Assembly (NCBI GenBank): GCA_030639035.1 | Contig: DAOWDM010000126.1 | Coordinates: 1 to 25,718, forward strand | Source of the DNA: Alphaproteobacteria bacterium | Lineage (GTDB): Bacteria; Pseudomonadota; Alphaproteobacteria; DAOWDM01 | Length of the DNA stretch: 25,718 nt | Reading direction: 5' to 3' | Position numbers and translations under genes: made by a program | In this document: positions 1 through 7,485 of the stretch, piece after piece | How the letters are laid out: each line of letters opens with the position of its first letter | Position numbering within the stretch: the stretch's first letter is position 1 | The notes under the pieces: generated by a model | Told to the model about the DNA's origin: nothing | Seen by the model: only the letters and a program-made list of their open reading frames with translations | Databases searched by the model: none

Positions 1-880
1 AAAAGAAAAGCCTGACATAGTTCATCATGTTGCTATGAAACCTGTGCTTTATGGCTCGCTTGCCGCATGGATAGCAAGAGTTCCTGCGGTCATAAATGCA
101 ATGGCTGGAATGGGAGCTTTGTTTATTAATAACAACCTTAAAATGCGGATTCTGCGTAAAATTATAGTTACTGCTTTCCGTTTTCTGCTGAATAGAAAAA
201 ACTCCCGCCTTATTGTTCAAAATGAAGATGACTCCTCCCTGTTCATTAATAAAAAAATCGTCAACCCTGAACGTATAGTAAAAATTAAAGGCTCTGGAGT
301 TGATACCGTAAAATATAAGCCAATGATTGAACCTGATGGAATAGTTACAGCCTCGATTGTATCAAGAATGTTGTGGGATAAAGGTGTTGGCGAGCTTGTA
401 GAAGCGGCTGAAATCTTAAAAAATCGCAACGTTAAAATCTGTATCGTTTTGATAGGTGATACCGATTTGGCTAATCCCCGAACTATTCCAATAAAAACAC
501 TTAAACAATGGCAAAAAACAATCGAATGGCGAGGATATACCGAAGATATAGCAGATATTTGGAAAAACTCTCATATAGCTGTTTTGCCGTCTTACCGTGA
601 AGGAATGCCTAAAAGCTTGCTGGAAGCTGCGGCTTGCGGAAGACCGATGATAACAGCTGATGTTGCTGGCTGTCGTGAGCTTGTAAAACATGAAGAAAAC
701 GGCTTGCTTGTCCCTGTAAAAGATGCAGAAAGTTTAGCTAATGCTTTGGAACGGCTTGCCAATGATGTAGATTTAAGGAAAAAACTTGGGAAAAACGCAA
801 GAAAATCAATAGAAACAGAATATTCAGAACAAATTGTGGCAGAACAAACCGCTTCATTGTATAAACAAGTATGCAAATAA
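1..880 (+). CDS. Glycosyltransferase family 4, 5' end outside the window
   Basis: This is the C-terminal three quarters of a GT-B fold glycosyltransferase (GT4 type) that adds a sugar to a lipid-linked oligosaccharide at the cytoplasmic face of the membrane. The frame stays open to the left edge, and the bases before the first ATG (position 35) read KPDIVHHVA, a typical piece of the N-terminal GT4 domain. ATG 35 is therefore an internal methionine, and roughly 80-90 residues lie outside. The donor-binding domain is clear: VSRMLWDKGVGELVEA, then the E-x7-E signature in YREGMPKSLLEAAACG, then GCRELV and NGLLVPV. The stop is 16 bases before a WecA/WbpL-type transferase, so it belongs to the polysaccharide operon. 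The sugar specificity cannot be read from the sequence. Confidence 0.9.
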   Translation, partial: KEKPDIVHHVAMKPVLYGSLAAWIARVPAVINAMAGMGALFINNNLKMRILRKIIVTAFRFLLNRKNSRLIVQNEDDSSLFINKKIVNPERIVKIKGSGVDTVKYKPMIEPDGIVTASIVSRMLWDKGVGELVEAAEILKNRNVKICIVLIGDTDLANPRTIPIKTLKQWQKTIEWRGYTEDIADIWKNSHIAVLPSYREGMPKSLLEAAACGRPMITADVAGCRELVKHEENGLLVPVKDAESLANALERLANDVDLRKKLGKNARKSIETEYSEQIVAEQTASLYKQVCK

Positions 881-896
881 CATTTAAGGAAACGCT

Positions 897-2057
897 ATGT
901 TGACTTGGAATACTATATTCATTTTGTGTGCAGCTGCTGCTTTAGTTTCGTGTGTTGGAACGAGGTTTGTGCTTAAATATTTGTTGAAACATGAGATTCT
1001 TGATGTTCCAAATGAACGCTCCAGCCATTCAACGCCTGTCCCAAGAGGAGGCGGAATCGCTGTAATCGGGGCTTTGATTCTAAGCTGGGCTGTTATGACG
1101 GTACTTGCTTCAATTGGAGAAAATAAAAACGAGTTCGGCAATGGAATTTATATAATACTAGCCTGTGGAGCAGGTCTTGCCATCATGTCGTGGATTGATG
1201 ACAAAAGGAATCTATCCCCACTTTTCAGACTCGGCGGTCATTTTATGGCAGCGATTCTTGGAATAACTGTTTTTCCTGCAGATACATTGTTTTTTCAAGG
1301 ACATTTGCCTTTATTCCTTGATTGGACTCTAGCCGCTGTTTTATGGGTGTGGTTTATTAATCTTTATAATTTTATGGACGGCATTGACGGCATTACAGGT
1401 GTTGAAACGGCAAGCATAGGATTTGCCCTTGCTCTTATGGCTTCTTCTGGGGCTTTGCCTCTGTATCTTGGAGGTTATGGGCTGATTGCGGCGGTCATTG
1501 CTTTAGGCTTTATTTTCTGGAACTGGTTTCCTGCAAAAATTTTCCTTGGAGACGTAGGAAGCGTTCCTCTTGGCTTTTTCATGGGCTGGCTTTTGCTTGT
1601 TCTTGTTGCAAACGGCATGTGGTGTGCAGCTTTAATAATTACGATGTATTACCTGTGCGATTCGACTTTTACTCTTGCAAAACGTGCGTTAAAATTAAAA
1701 AAAATATGGGAAGCTCACCGAGAACATGCTTATCAAATAGCAATTCAGAAAGGTGCTAATCCAAAGCAAGTGCTTATTCTTCTTTGCAAAACAAACGTAG
1801 CTCTAACTGTTCTTGCAATTATGACTGAATTTACTTCCGTGCCAGAGGGAATTGTTCTTTTTGCTCTACTGTTAGTTGGCAGAACATTGAGTGTTTTACA
1901 GAACTGGGGAGTTAAAGAACCTACCCTGCGAGAAGGTGCAAAAGCCGTCATATCTGATTTTAACGAATTTGCTTCTGATGTTAGTAGTTTAACAAAAAAA
2001 TCAGCAAATAAAAACAAACAGGAATCTGACGACAACGAGCAGGAAAAACATGACTAA
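897..2057 (+). CDS. WecA/WbpL-type undecaprenyl-phosphate sugar-1-phosphate transferase
   Basis: A 386-residue polytopic membrane protein of the MraY/WecA family, which moves a HexNAc-1-phosphate from UDP-sugar to undecaprenyl phosphate and so starts O-antigen or capsule synthesis. Visible family motifs are DVPNERSSHSTPVPRGGG in the first cytoplasmic loop (about residues 36-53), the Mg-binding Asp pair D101-D102 in WIDDKRN, NFMDGIDG (D161 and D164), KIFLGDVGSVPLGF, and HREHAYQ in the late cytoplasmic loop. Hydrophobic segments alternate along nearly the whole length. The C-terminal tail of about 40 residues is charged and rich in Lys, Asp and Glu. It resembles WbpL more than MraY in motif details and in context (SDR and WbpM-like genes follow). 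Its last 8 bases overlap the next gene, which suggests translational coupling. Confidence 0.9.
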   Translation: MLTWNTIFILCAAAALVSCVGTRFVLKYLLKHEILDVPNERSSHSTPVPRGGGIAVIGALILSWAVMTVLASIGENKNEFGNGIYIILACGAGLAIMSWIDDKRNLSPLFRLGGHFMAAILGITVFPADTLFFQGHLPLFLDWTLAAVLWVWFINLYNFMDGIDGITGVETASIGFALALMASSGALPLYLGGYGLIAAVIALGFIFWNWFPAKIFLGDVGSVPLGFFMGWLLLVLVANGMWCAALIITMYYLCDSTFTLAKRALKLKKIWEAHREHAYQIAIQKGANPKQVLILLCKTNVALTVLAIMTEFTSVPEGIVLFALLLVGRTLSVLQNWGVKEPTLREGAKAVISDFNEFASDVSSLTKKSANKNKQESDDNEQEKHD

Positions 2058-3006
2058 GCATGTTCTTGTAACTGGGGCTAACGGTTTTGTAGGGAAAAGA
2101 CTGTGCGATGACCTGCTAAAAGCTGGCTTTGATGTGTTAGGAACGGTTAGGACTCCTGAAACTTTTACTGCTATAAAAACATGTGAAATTTCTGATATAA
2201 ACGTTAATACCGATTGGACTGAAGCCCTCAAAGGCATTGATTGCATTGTTCATCTGGCAGCAAGAGTTCATGTAATGAAAGAAAGTTCTGAAAATCCTTT
2301 GGAGCTTTTCAGAAAAGTAAATACAGATGGAACGATTACCCTTGCAGAACAGGCTGTAAAAGCAGGAGTTAAACGCTTTGTTTTTATAAGCACGGCTAAA
2401 GTAAATGGAGAATTTACGACAAACAAGCCTTTTACAAACAATGGCAAACCTTGTCCTGTTGACCCTTACAGTGTATCAAAATCAGAAGCCGAGCAGGCTC
2501 TTTACAAGCTGTCTGAAAAAATAGAAATGGTGATTTTGCGTCCTCCGCTTATTTATGGAGAAGGTGTAAAGGGGAATTTCCTTTCGCTTATGAAAGCTGT
2601 TTACAAAGGGATTCCTTTGCCTTTGGGCTGTATTAAAAACCGCCGCAGTTTACTGTATGTGGGGAATCTGACTTCTGCAATTATCGAGTGTTTGAAAAAT
2701 CCAAAAGCTGGCGGAAAAACTTTCCTTTTATGTGATAAAAAAGCAGTTTCTACATCAGAATTAGTGCGAAAAACAGCCAAAGCTATGGAAAAATCACCGT
2801 TAGTATTTCCTGTGCCTGTATTCTTGCTAAAATTAGCAGGAAAATTAACAGGCAAAAAAGCTGTTATTGAACGATTAACGCAGTCATTAGAAATAGACGG
2901 TTCAGAAATTACAGAAACTCTTGGCTGGAAACCGCCTTTTTCTATTGAAGATGGGCTTGCTGATACAACAAATTGGTTTTGTTCACTGGCAAAAAGTAAA
3001 AAGTAA
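2050..3006 (+). CDS. NAD-dependent epimerase/reductase of the extended SDR family (WbpV-like)
   Basis: A 318-residue extended short-chain dehydrogenase/reductase acting on a nucleotide sugar. The Rossmann signature G9-ANG-FVG15 opens the protein, HLAARVHVM follows, S114/T115 stand in the FISTAKVNG strand, and the catalytic Y140-x3-K144 is in DPYSVSKSE. The family is the UDP-glucose/UDP-HexNAc 4-epimerase or 4-reductase type found in O-antigen clusters. Between a WbpL-like transferase and a WbpM-like dehydratase, the likeliest role is reducing the 4-keto sugar made by WbpM to UDP-QuiNAc or UDP-FucNAc; this is inferred from gene context, as in Pseudomonas aeruginosa wbpV-wbpL-wbpM. Epimerisation of UDP-GlcNAc is the alternative. 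The ribosome binding site AGGA lies inside the preceding gene, and the start overlaps it by 8 bases. Confidence 0.85.
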   Translation: MTKHVLVTGANGFVGKRLCDDLLKAGFDVLGTVRTPETFTAIKTCEISDINVNTDWTEALKGIDCIVHLAARVHVMKESSENPLELFRKVNTDGTITLAEQAVKAGVKRFVFISTAKVNGEFTTNKPFTNNGKPCPVDPYSVSKSEAEQALYKLSEKIEMVILRPPLIYGEGVKGNFLSLMKAVYKGIPLPLGCIKNRRSLLYVGNLTSAIIECLKNPKAGGKTFLLCDKKAVSTSELVRKTAKAMEKSPLVFPVPVFLLKLAGKLTGKKAVIERLTQSLEIDGSEITETLGWKPPFSIEDGLADTTNWFCSLAKSKK

Positions 3007-3032
3007 GACTATAAAAGATTATAGTGATTTTA

Positions 3033-3119
3033 TTGTCATTCTCAGCCAGAATGGCTTGGAATCCAGAAAAACAGTCAAGAAAGACTGGATTCTAGAACCT
3101 AAAGGTTCGAGAATGACAA
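3033..3119. repeat. Palindromic intergenic repeat (MITE-like, cloverleaf-foldable)
   Basis: An 87-base imperfect palindrome filling most of the gap between the SDR gene and the wbpM-like gene. The outer arms TTGTCATTCTC (3033-3043) and GAGAATGACAA (3109-3119) are perfect complements. An inner arm pair is GGAATCCAG (3058-3066) with CTGGATTCT (3085-3093). Each side also carries its own small hairpin: AGCCA-GAA-TGGCT (3044-3056) and GAACC-TAAA-GGTTC (3095-3108). The tip can form CAGTC-AAGAAA-GACTG (3072-3087) instead of the last inner pairs. The GTCATTC...GAATCCAG...GAATGAC layout resembles small palindromic repeats scattered between genes in many proteobacterial genomes. It could affect transcript stability between the two genes. 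Confidence 0.75.
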
Positions 3120-3143
3120 CGGAGTGGAAAAAAAGAATTACAC

Positions 3144-5069
3144 ATGAAAACCAATTCAATTTTTAAAATAACACGCTCCAGAATAGTCTTTTTACATGAC
3201 ATTTTGATGGTAGCAATTTCTTTTCCTCTAGCTTTATATTTAAGGCTGGGAAGTGACTTTAACGGCTATTTCCCTGATTGGTATATATTCAATGCAATAT
3301 GCGGATTCACTCTTATCGCTGGAGTTGTTTTACGCACTCAAAATATGTATAGAGGCGTATGGCGTTATGCTTCTTTGAATGATTTAGTCGCAATAGTACG
3401 TGCTGTTACCATTACTATTCTGATTTTTCTGCTTGCACTGTTTCTTGCTTCAGGAATAGATATTCTTCCTCGCTCTGCTTTGTTCATAAACTGGTTTGTT
3501 CTGACAGCAATGCTTGGTGCTCCACGTTTTTTATATCGCATAATAAAAGACCATAAGTACGAGCTTAAATTTGAGAAAAACCGTTTGAAAATTCCAGTTC
3601 TTCTTATCGGAGCAGATAATGCGACTGATTTATTCATCAGAGCAATGAAACGAGACCTTGAATCTTCATATCGTGTAGTCGGCATAATTGCAGACAAACG
3701 TATAGGAATGAGAATCCAAAACGTTGAAGTCATGGACGAAATTGATGAACTGCCGTCTGTTATAGACAAGTTGTCTTCAAAGAATCAGCGTCCTCACAAG
3801 CTTATTCTTACCGATGAAAATCTTGATGGAGCAATGGTTAGAAAATTACTGGATACAGCTGAATCATATGGGCTTACTCTTTCACGGCTACCACGTCCTG
3901 ATGCTTTGCGTTCAGGTTCTACTGATAAAATTGAAGTTAGACCTATAGATATTGAAGACTTGCTGCAAAGACCTCAAAGAGTCTTAGATAATGACGGTTT
4001 GCTTGCTCTTATCAAAGGTCGCAGTGTTATGATTACAGGAGCAGGAGGCTCTATAGGAAGCGAACTTGTACGCCAAATTTCTGATTTTGAACCATCGCAT
4101 ATTACTCTTTTCGAGAATTCAGAATTTAATCTTTATTCGATTGATATGGAGCTTGGCAAACGTCATTCTAAGCTGTCAAAACGTGCTGTTATTGGTGATG
4201 TACGCAATCGCCAGCGTGTTAATGATATAATCAAAAATGAAAAGCCAGAACTGGTATTCCATGCAGCAGCATTAAAGCATGTTCCTATGACTGAAATGAA
4301 TCCTATAGAAGGCATTATGACAAATACTATTGGGACTCGTATTGTTGCAGATTCTTGTAGAAAATTCGGCGTAAAAGCTATGGTTATGGTTTCTACCGAC
4401 AAAGCTGTAAATCCTACAAATGTTATGGGAGCAACAAAACGCATGGCAGAATGCTATTGTCAGGCTTTGGACATTAGTGAAAGTGCTAACAAAGGCTCAG
4501 CTACTCGTTATGTTACTGTGCGTTTTGGGAATGTGCTTGGTTCAACAGGTTCTGTAGTTCCTTTGTTTCAAAAACAGCTTGCAGACGGAGAGCCTCTTAC
4601 CGTTACACACCCAGACGTAGAACGGTATTTTATGACTATTCGTGAGGCGGTCGAACTGATACTTCAAGCTTCTACTCTTGGCTCAAGAAAAACAAAAAAC
4701 CAGCAGGAAAAAGAACTGCATGGAAAGATTTTTGTTTTAGAAATGGGCGAGCCTATAAAAATAGCTGATTTAGCAAAACAAGTTATCAAGCTTGCTGGTT
4801 TTATACCTGAAAAAGATATAAAAATAAAATATACTGGATTGCGTCCTGGAGAAAAACTGTTTGAAGAGATTTTTCATGGAGCAGAACCTTTACTAACCAC
4901 ATCTATGGCAGGAATTTTGCTTGCAGAACCCAGAGCCGTTGAATATGAAGCCTTATCTTGCCAACTAGACAAGCTTGAAGAGCATTGCCTTTCTAATAAA
5001 AAAGAAAAAGCATTTGCTATTCTAAGAGAACTTGTTCCAGAATATAAAAAGCCAGAGAATCAGGAGTAG
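3144..5069 (+). CDS. wbpM: WbpM/FlaA1-type nucleotide-sugar 4,6-dehydratase, membrane form
   Basis: A 641-residue polysaccharide biosynthesis protein with the full-length WbpM/CapD layout: four hydrophobic segments in about the first 130 residues, a first nucleotide-binding-like domain (PVLLIGADNATDLFIRAM, about residues 152-170), then the catalytic SDR domain from about residue 290. The NAD motif is G299-AGG-SIG305. The active site has Met in place of the usual Tyr: S417-T418 followed by M428-x3-K432, the S-M-K arrangement known for WbpM-type 4,6-dehydratases. YFMTI and LRPGEKLFEE are C-terminal family marks. The expected reaction is UDP-GlcNAc to UDP-4-keto-6-deoxy-GlcNAc, feeding the SDR gene upstream. 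The start has only a distant GGAG (3121-3124), 19 bases before the ATG. Confidence 0.92.
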   Translation: MKTNSIFKITRSRIVFLHDILMVAISFPLALYLRLGSDFNGYFPDWYIFNAICGFTLIAGVVLRTQNMYRGVWRYASLNDLVAIVRAVTITILIFLLALFLASGIDILPRSALFINWFVLTAMLGAPRFLYRIIKDHKYELKFEKNRLKIPVLLIGADNATDLFIRAMKRDLESSYRVVGIIADKRIGMRIQNVEVMDEIDELPSVIDKLSSKNQRPHKLILTDENLDGAMVRKLLDTAESYGLTLSRLPRPDALRSGSTDKIEVRPIDIEDLLQRPQRVLDNDGLLALIKGRSVMITGAGGSIGSELVRQISDFEPSHITLFENSEFNLYSIDMELGKRHSKLSKRAVIGDVRNRQRVNDIIKNEKPELVFHAAALKHVPMTEMNPIEGIMTNTIGTRIVADSCRKFGVKAMVMVSTDKAVNPTNVMGATKRMAECYCQALDISESANKGSATRYVTVRFGNVLGSTGSVVPLFQKQLADGEPLTVTHPDVERYFMTIREAVELILQASTLGSRKTKNQQEKELHGKIFVLEMGEPIKIADLAKQVIKLAGFIPEKDIKIKYTGLRPGEKLFEEIFHGAEPLLTTSMAGILLAEPRAVEYEALSCQLDKLEEHCLSNKKEKAFAILRELVPEYKKPENQE

Positions 5070-5074
5070 TTTTA

Positions 5075-6646
5075 ATGTTAAAAAACAAAAGCAAAACTGC
5101 AATTAAACGTGCACTTATTTCTGTGTTTGATAAAACAGGAATCGTTGATTTTGCTCAGTTTCTAAGCGACAACGGTGTGGAAATTCTATCTACTGGCGGT
5201 TCAGCTAAAGTTCTGCTTGATGCTGGAATCACTGTCAAAGAAGTATCTGAATACACCAGTTTCCCTGAAATATTAAATGGTCGAGTCAAAACTCTTCACC
5301 CTGCAATTCATGGCGGGCTTTTATGTGCTAGAGATAATCCTAAACATGAAAAAGCAATGGCAGAACACGACATTGACCCTATAGATTTGCTGGTAGTTAA
5401 TTTATATCCTTTCAAAGAAACAGTAGAAGCTGAAGCAGGTTTCAATGAGTGTATAGAAAACATTGATATTGGAGGCTCAACAATGATACGTGCAGCCGCT
5501 AAAAATCATGCTTTTGTAACAGTGATTGTAAATCCTGAAGACTATGCAAAAGTCGAGAAAAATATAGTTGAGAACAATGGTGAGGCTTCCCCTGAAATGC
5601 GTAAACAGCTTGCTGCAACAGCTTTTGCCAGAACAGCAGCTTATGATACGACTATTTCCAGCTGGTTTAATCGTCAAAACGGTGAGATTTTCCCAGAACG
5701 CATTACTTTTGGCGGAGAGTTAAAACAAAACCTGCGATATGGTGAGAATCCTCATCAAAAAGCAGCTTATTATTCTAGAAATGATGGCAAAATTAAATTA
5801 AGAGCAGGAATTTCTACCGCTGCACAATATCAAGGCAAAGATTTAAGCTATAATAACTTAAACGACACGGACGTTGCTTTTGAATTGGTTTCAGAATTTG
5901 ATAGACCTGCCGTAGCAATAATTAAGCACACCAATCCATGTGGAGTTGCTATTGGAGACAACCTGCTTGAAGCTTATAAAAAAGCATTAAAATGCGATAC
6001 AGTTAGTGCTTTTGGTGGAGTTGTAGCTACAAACCGTCCTTTAGATACAGAAACAGCGACCGAAATAATCAAAACCTTTACCGAGGTTGTTATTGCTCCA
6101 GAAGTTTCCGAGGAAGCACGCAAGATTTTTGAACAAAAGAAAGACCTCCGTTTGCTGATAACAAAAGAAATGCCTGACCCTGCAGAAGAAAGCATATCTG
6201 TAAAAGGGCTTGCTGATGGCTTTTTATTGCAAACTCGTGATGTTTGCAAAATTAAACTCGAAGACTTGAAATTTGTTACAAAAAGAAAGCCGACTGAACA
6301 GGAAATCAAAGACATGCTGTTTGGTTTTACTACTGTTAAACACGTTAAATCTAATTCTGTAATTTATGTAAAAAACGAAGCCACAGTAGGTATTGGAGCA
6401 GGACAAACTAGCAGAGTAGATTCATCAAAAATTGCAGCAGCAAAAGCTTTAGAAGCAGCCAAAGGTTCTGTTGCTGTCTCTGATGCTTTTTTCCCATTCG
6501 CTGACGGATTGCTTGTTGCCATTGAAGCTGGAGCAACTGCCGTTATCCAGACAGGAGGCTCTATCAGAGATAAAGAAATAATAAAAATAGCCGATGAACA
6601 CAATATTGCTATGGTTTTTACAGGAATAAGACATTTCAAACACTGA
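5075..6646 (+). CDS. purH: Bifunctional AICAR formyltransferase / IMP cyclohydrolase
   Basis: PurH performs the last two steps of de novo purine synthesis in the cytosol: formylation of AICAR with 10-formyl-tetrahydrofolate, then ring closure to IMP. The 523 residues match the usual length. The N-terminal MGS-like cyclohydrolase domain shows RALISVFDKTGIVDFA, STGG, NGRVKTLHPAIHGG and VVNLYPF. The C-terminal formyltransferase domain shows LRYGENPHQKAAYY, the catalytic K284-H285 in IIKHTNPCGVA, and KHVKSNSV, IGAGQTSRVDS and DAFFPFADG. The gene starts 5 bases after the dehydratase stop, with a GGAG inside that gene, so the two are probably cotranscribed. A purine gene at the end of a polysaccharide operon is an unusual neighbourhood. 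Confidence 0.97.
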   Translation: MLKNKSKTAIKRALISVFDKTGIVDFAQFLSDNGVEILSTGGSAKVLLDAGITVKEVSEYTSFPEILNGRVKTLHPAIHGGLLCARDNPKHEKAMAEHDIDPIDLLVVNLYPFKETVEAEAGFNECIENIDIGGSTMIRAAAKNHAFVTVIVNPEDYAKVEKNIVENNGEASPEMRKQLAATAFARTAAYDTTISSWFNRQNGEIFPERITFGGELKQNLRYGENPHQKAAYYSRNDGKIKLRAGISTAAQYQGKDLSYNNLNDTDVAFELVSEFDRPAVAIIKHTNPCGVAIGDNLLEAYKKALKCDTVSAFGGVVATNRPLDTETATEIIKTFTEVVIAPEVSEEARKIFEQKKDLRLLITKEMPDPAEESISVKGLADGFLLQTRDVCKIKLEDLKFVTKRKPTEQEIKDMLFGFTTVKHVKSNSVIYVKNEATVGIGAGQTSRVDSSKIAAAKALEAAKGSVAVSDAFFPFADGLLVAIEAGATAVIQTGGSIRDKEIIKIADEHNIAMVFTGIRHFKH

Positions 6647-6673
6647 AAACACTTCATAAACTATAAAATTAGG

Positions 6674-6685
6674 TGTACTAGTACA
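6674..6685. promoter_or_regulatory. 12-base perfect palindrome, candidate operator
   Basis: TGTACTAGTACA is a perfect palindrome in the 81-base gap between purH and the EIIA gene. This is the natural place for the promoter of the PTS genes, although no convincing -35/-10 pair is visible. A dimeric regulator could bind here. No specific regulator is indicated, and chance cannot be excluded for one 12-base palindrome. Confidence 0.35.
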
Positions 6686-6727
6686 TTAGTTAAGACTTTA
6701 AATATTAAAATATGAGGCACTTATAAT

Positions 6728-7129
6728 ATGATAGGAATGGTTCTTGTCACACATGGTAGATTAGCAGAAGAATTTGTAGCCGCACTAGAACATGTAGTCG
6801 GTTCTCAAGCAAATATAGCCACTGTATGTATTGGTCCTGATGATGACATGGAAAAAAGACGTACTGATATTCTAGAAAGCGTTGCTGGCGTTGATGAAGG
6901 TAAAGGTGTTGTTTTATTAACTGATATGTTTGGTGGCACGCCGTCAAATCTTGCTATTTCCGTTATGGATAAAGTAAATGTTGAAGTTCTTGCAGGAATA
7001 AATCTTCCAATGTTGATTAAATTGACAAGTGTACGTGGCTCAGCATCTTTGGAAGAAGCCGTTTCCAAAGCACAAGAAGCTGGCAGAAAATACATTAACG
7101 TAGCTTCAAGACTCCTAACTCAAACCTAA
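6728..7129 (+). CDS. PTS EIIA component, mannose (ManX) family
   Basis: A 133-residue cytosolic phosphocarrier of the EIIA-Man family. It opens with MIGMVLVTHG, where His9 is the expected phosphorylation site receiving phosphate from HPr. LTDMFGGTPSNLA and INLPMLIKL are further family marks. No EIIB, EIIC or EIID is in view, so this looks like the regulatory PTS known from alphaproteobacteria, where EIIA of this type signals carbon or nitrogen state instead of feeding a permease. HPr follows 4 bases later. No strong ribosome binding site is seen; GAGG at 6714-6717 lies 10 bases before the ATG and is the best candidate. Confidence 0.93.
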   Translation: MIGMVLVTHGRLAEEFVAALEHVVGSQANIATVCIGPDDDMEKRRTDILESVAGVDEGKGVVLLTDMFGGTPSNLAISVMDKVNVEVLAGINLPMLIKLTSVRGSASLEEAVSKAQEAGRKYINVASRLLTQT

Positions 7130-7133
7130 AATA

Positions 7134-7478
7134 ATGGCAAAAACAATGGAACAAAATTGCAGTTTTGATTATCAGCAAGAAGAAGCCTTAAGTAGCTCTA
7201 ACAATGAAATGTTTAGCTGTAGCCTTGAGATAGTCAACGAACGTGGATTGCATGCCAGAGCAGCTGCAATGTTTGTCAAAGAAACAGAAAAATACAAATC
7301 CTCTGTTATTGTTGAAAAAGGAGAGCAAAAAGTATGCGGACGCTCCATAATGGGACTAATGATGCTAGCTGCTTCAAAGGGTAGCTATATAAATATAACG
7401 GCAATAGGCGAGCAAGCTAAAGAAACTCTTAAAGCTCTTACAGAGCTTGTTAACAACGGATTTTACGAGGATCGTTAG
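7134..7478 (+). CDS. ptsH: Phosphocarrier protein HPr
   Basis: HPr carries phosphate from enzyme I to EIIA. The active-site His40 is in NERGLHARAAA, and Ser71, exactly 31 residues later as in His15/Ser46 of standard HPr, is in GRSIMGLMML, the site used by HPr kinase in alphaproteobacteria and Gram-positives. From the first ATG the protein is 114 residues, about 25 longer than usual, with a polar extension rich in Gln, Glu and Ser. Starting at Met26 (ATG 7209) would give a standard length of 89. Neither start has a clear ribosome binding site, so the extension is uncertain. The stop (7476-7478) lies just before the enzyme I start. Confidence 0.93.
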   Translation: MAKTMEQNCSFDYQQEEALSSSNNEMFSCSLEIVNERGLHARAAAMFVKETEKYKSSVIVEKGEQKVCGRSIMGLMMLAASKGSYINITAIGEQAKETLKALTELVNNGFYEDR

Positions 7479-7485
7479 ATTGGAA

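Noticed and set aside
35..880. ATG 35 as the true start of the glycosyltransferase
   Set aside because: Upstream codons to the window edge are open and read as conserved GT4 sequence, so the gene is truncated by the window.
2921..3166. 81-codon open frame on the + strand spanning the palindromic repeat
   Set aside because: It starts inside the SDR gene in another frame, runs through the palindrome and overlaps the dehydratase start. No ribosome binding site or recognisable domain.
6713..6727. TATAAT just before the EIIA start (6722-6727) as a -10 box
   Set aside because: It abuts the ATG, so transcription would begin inside the gene; no matching -35 is seen.
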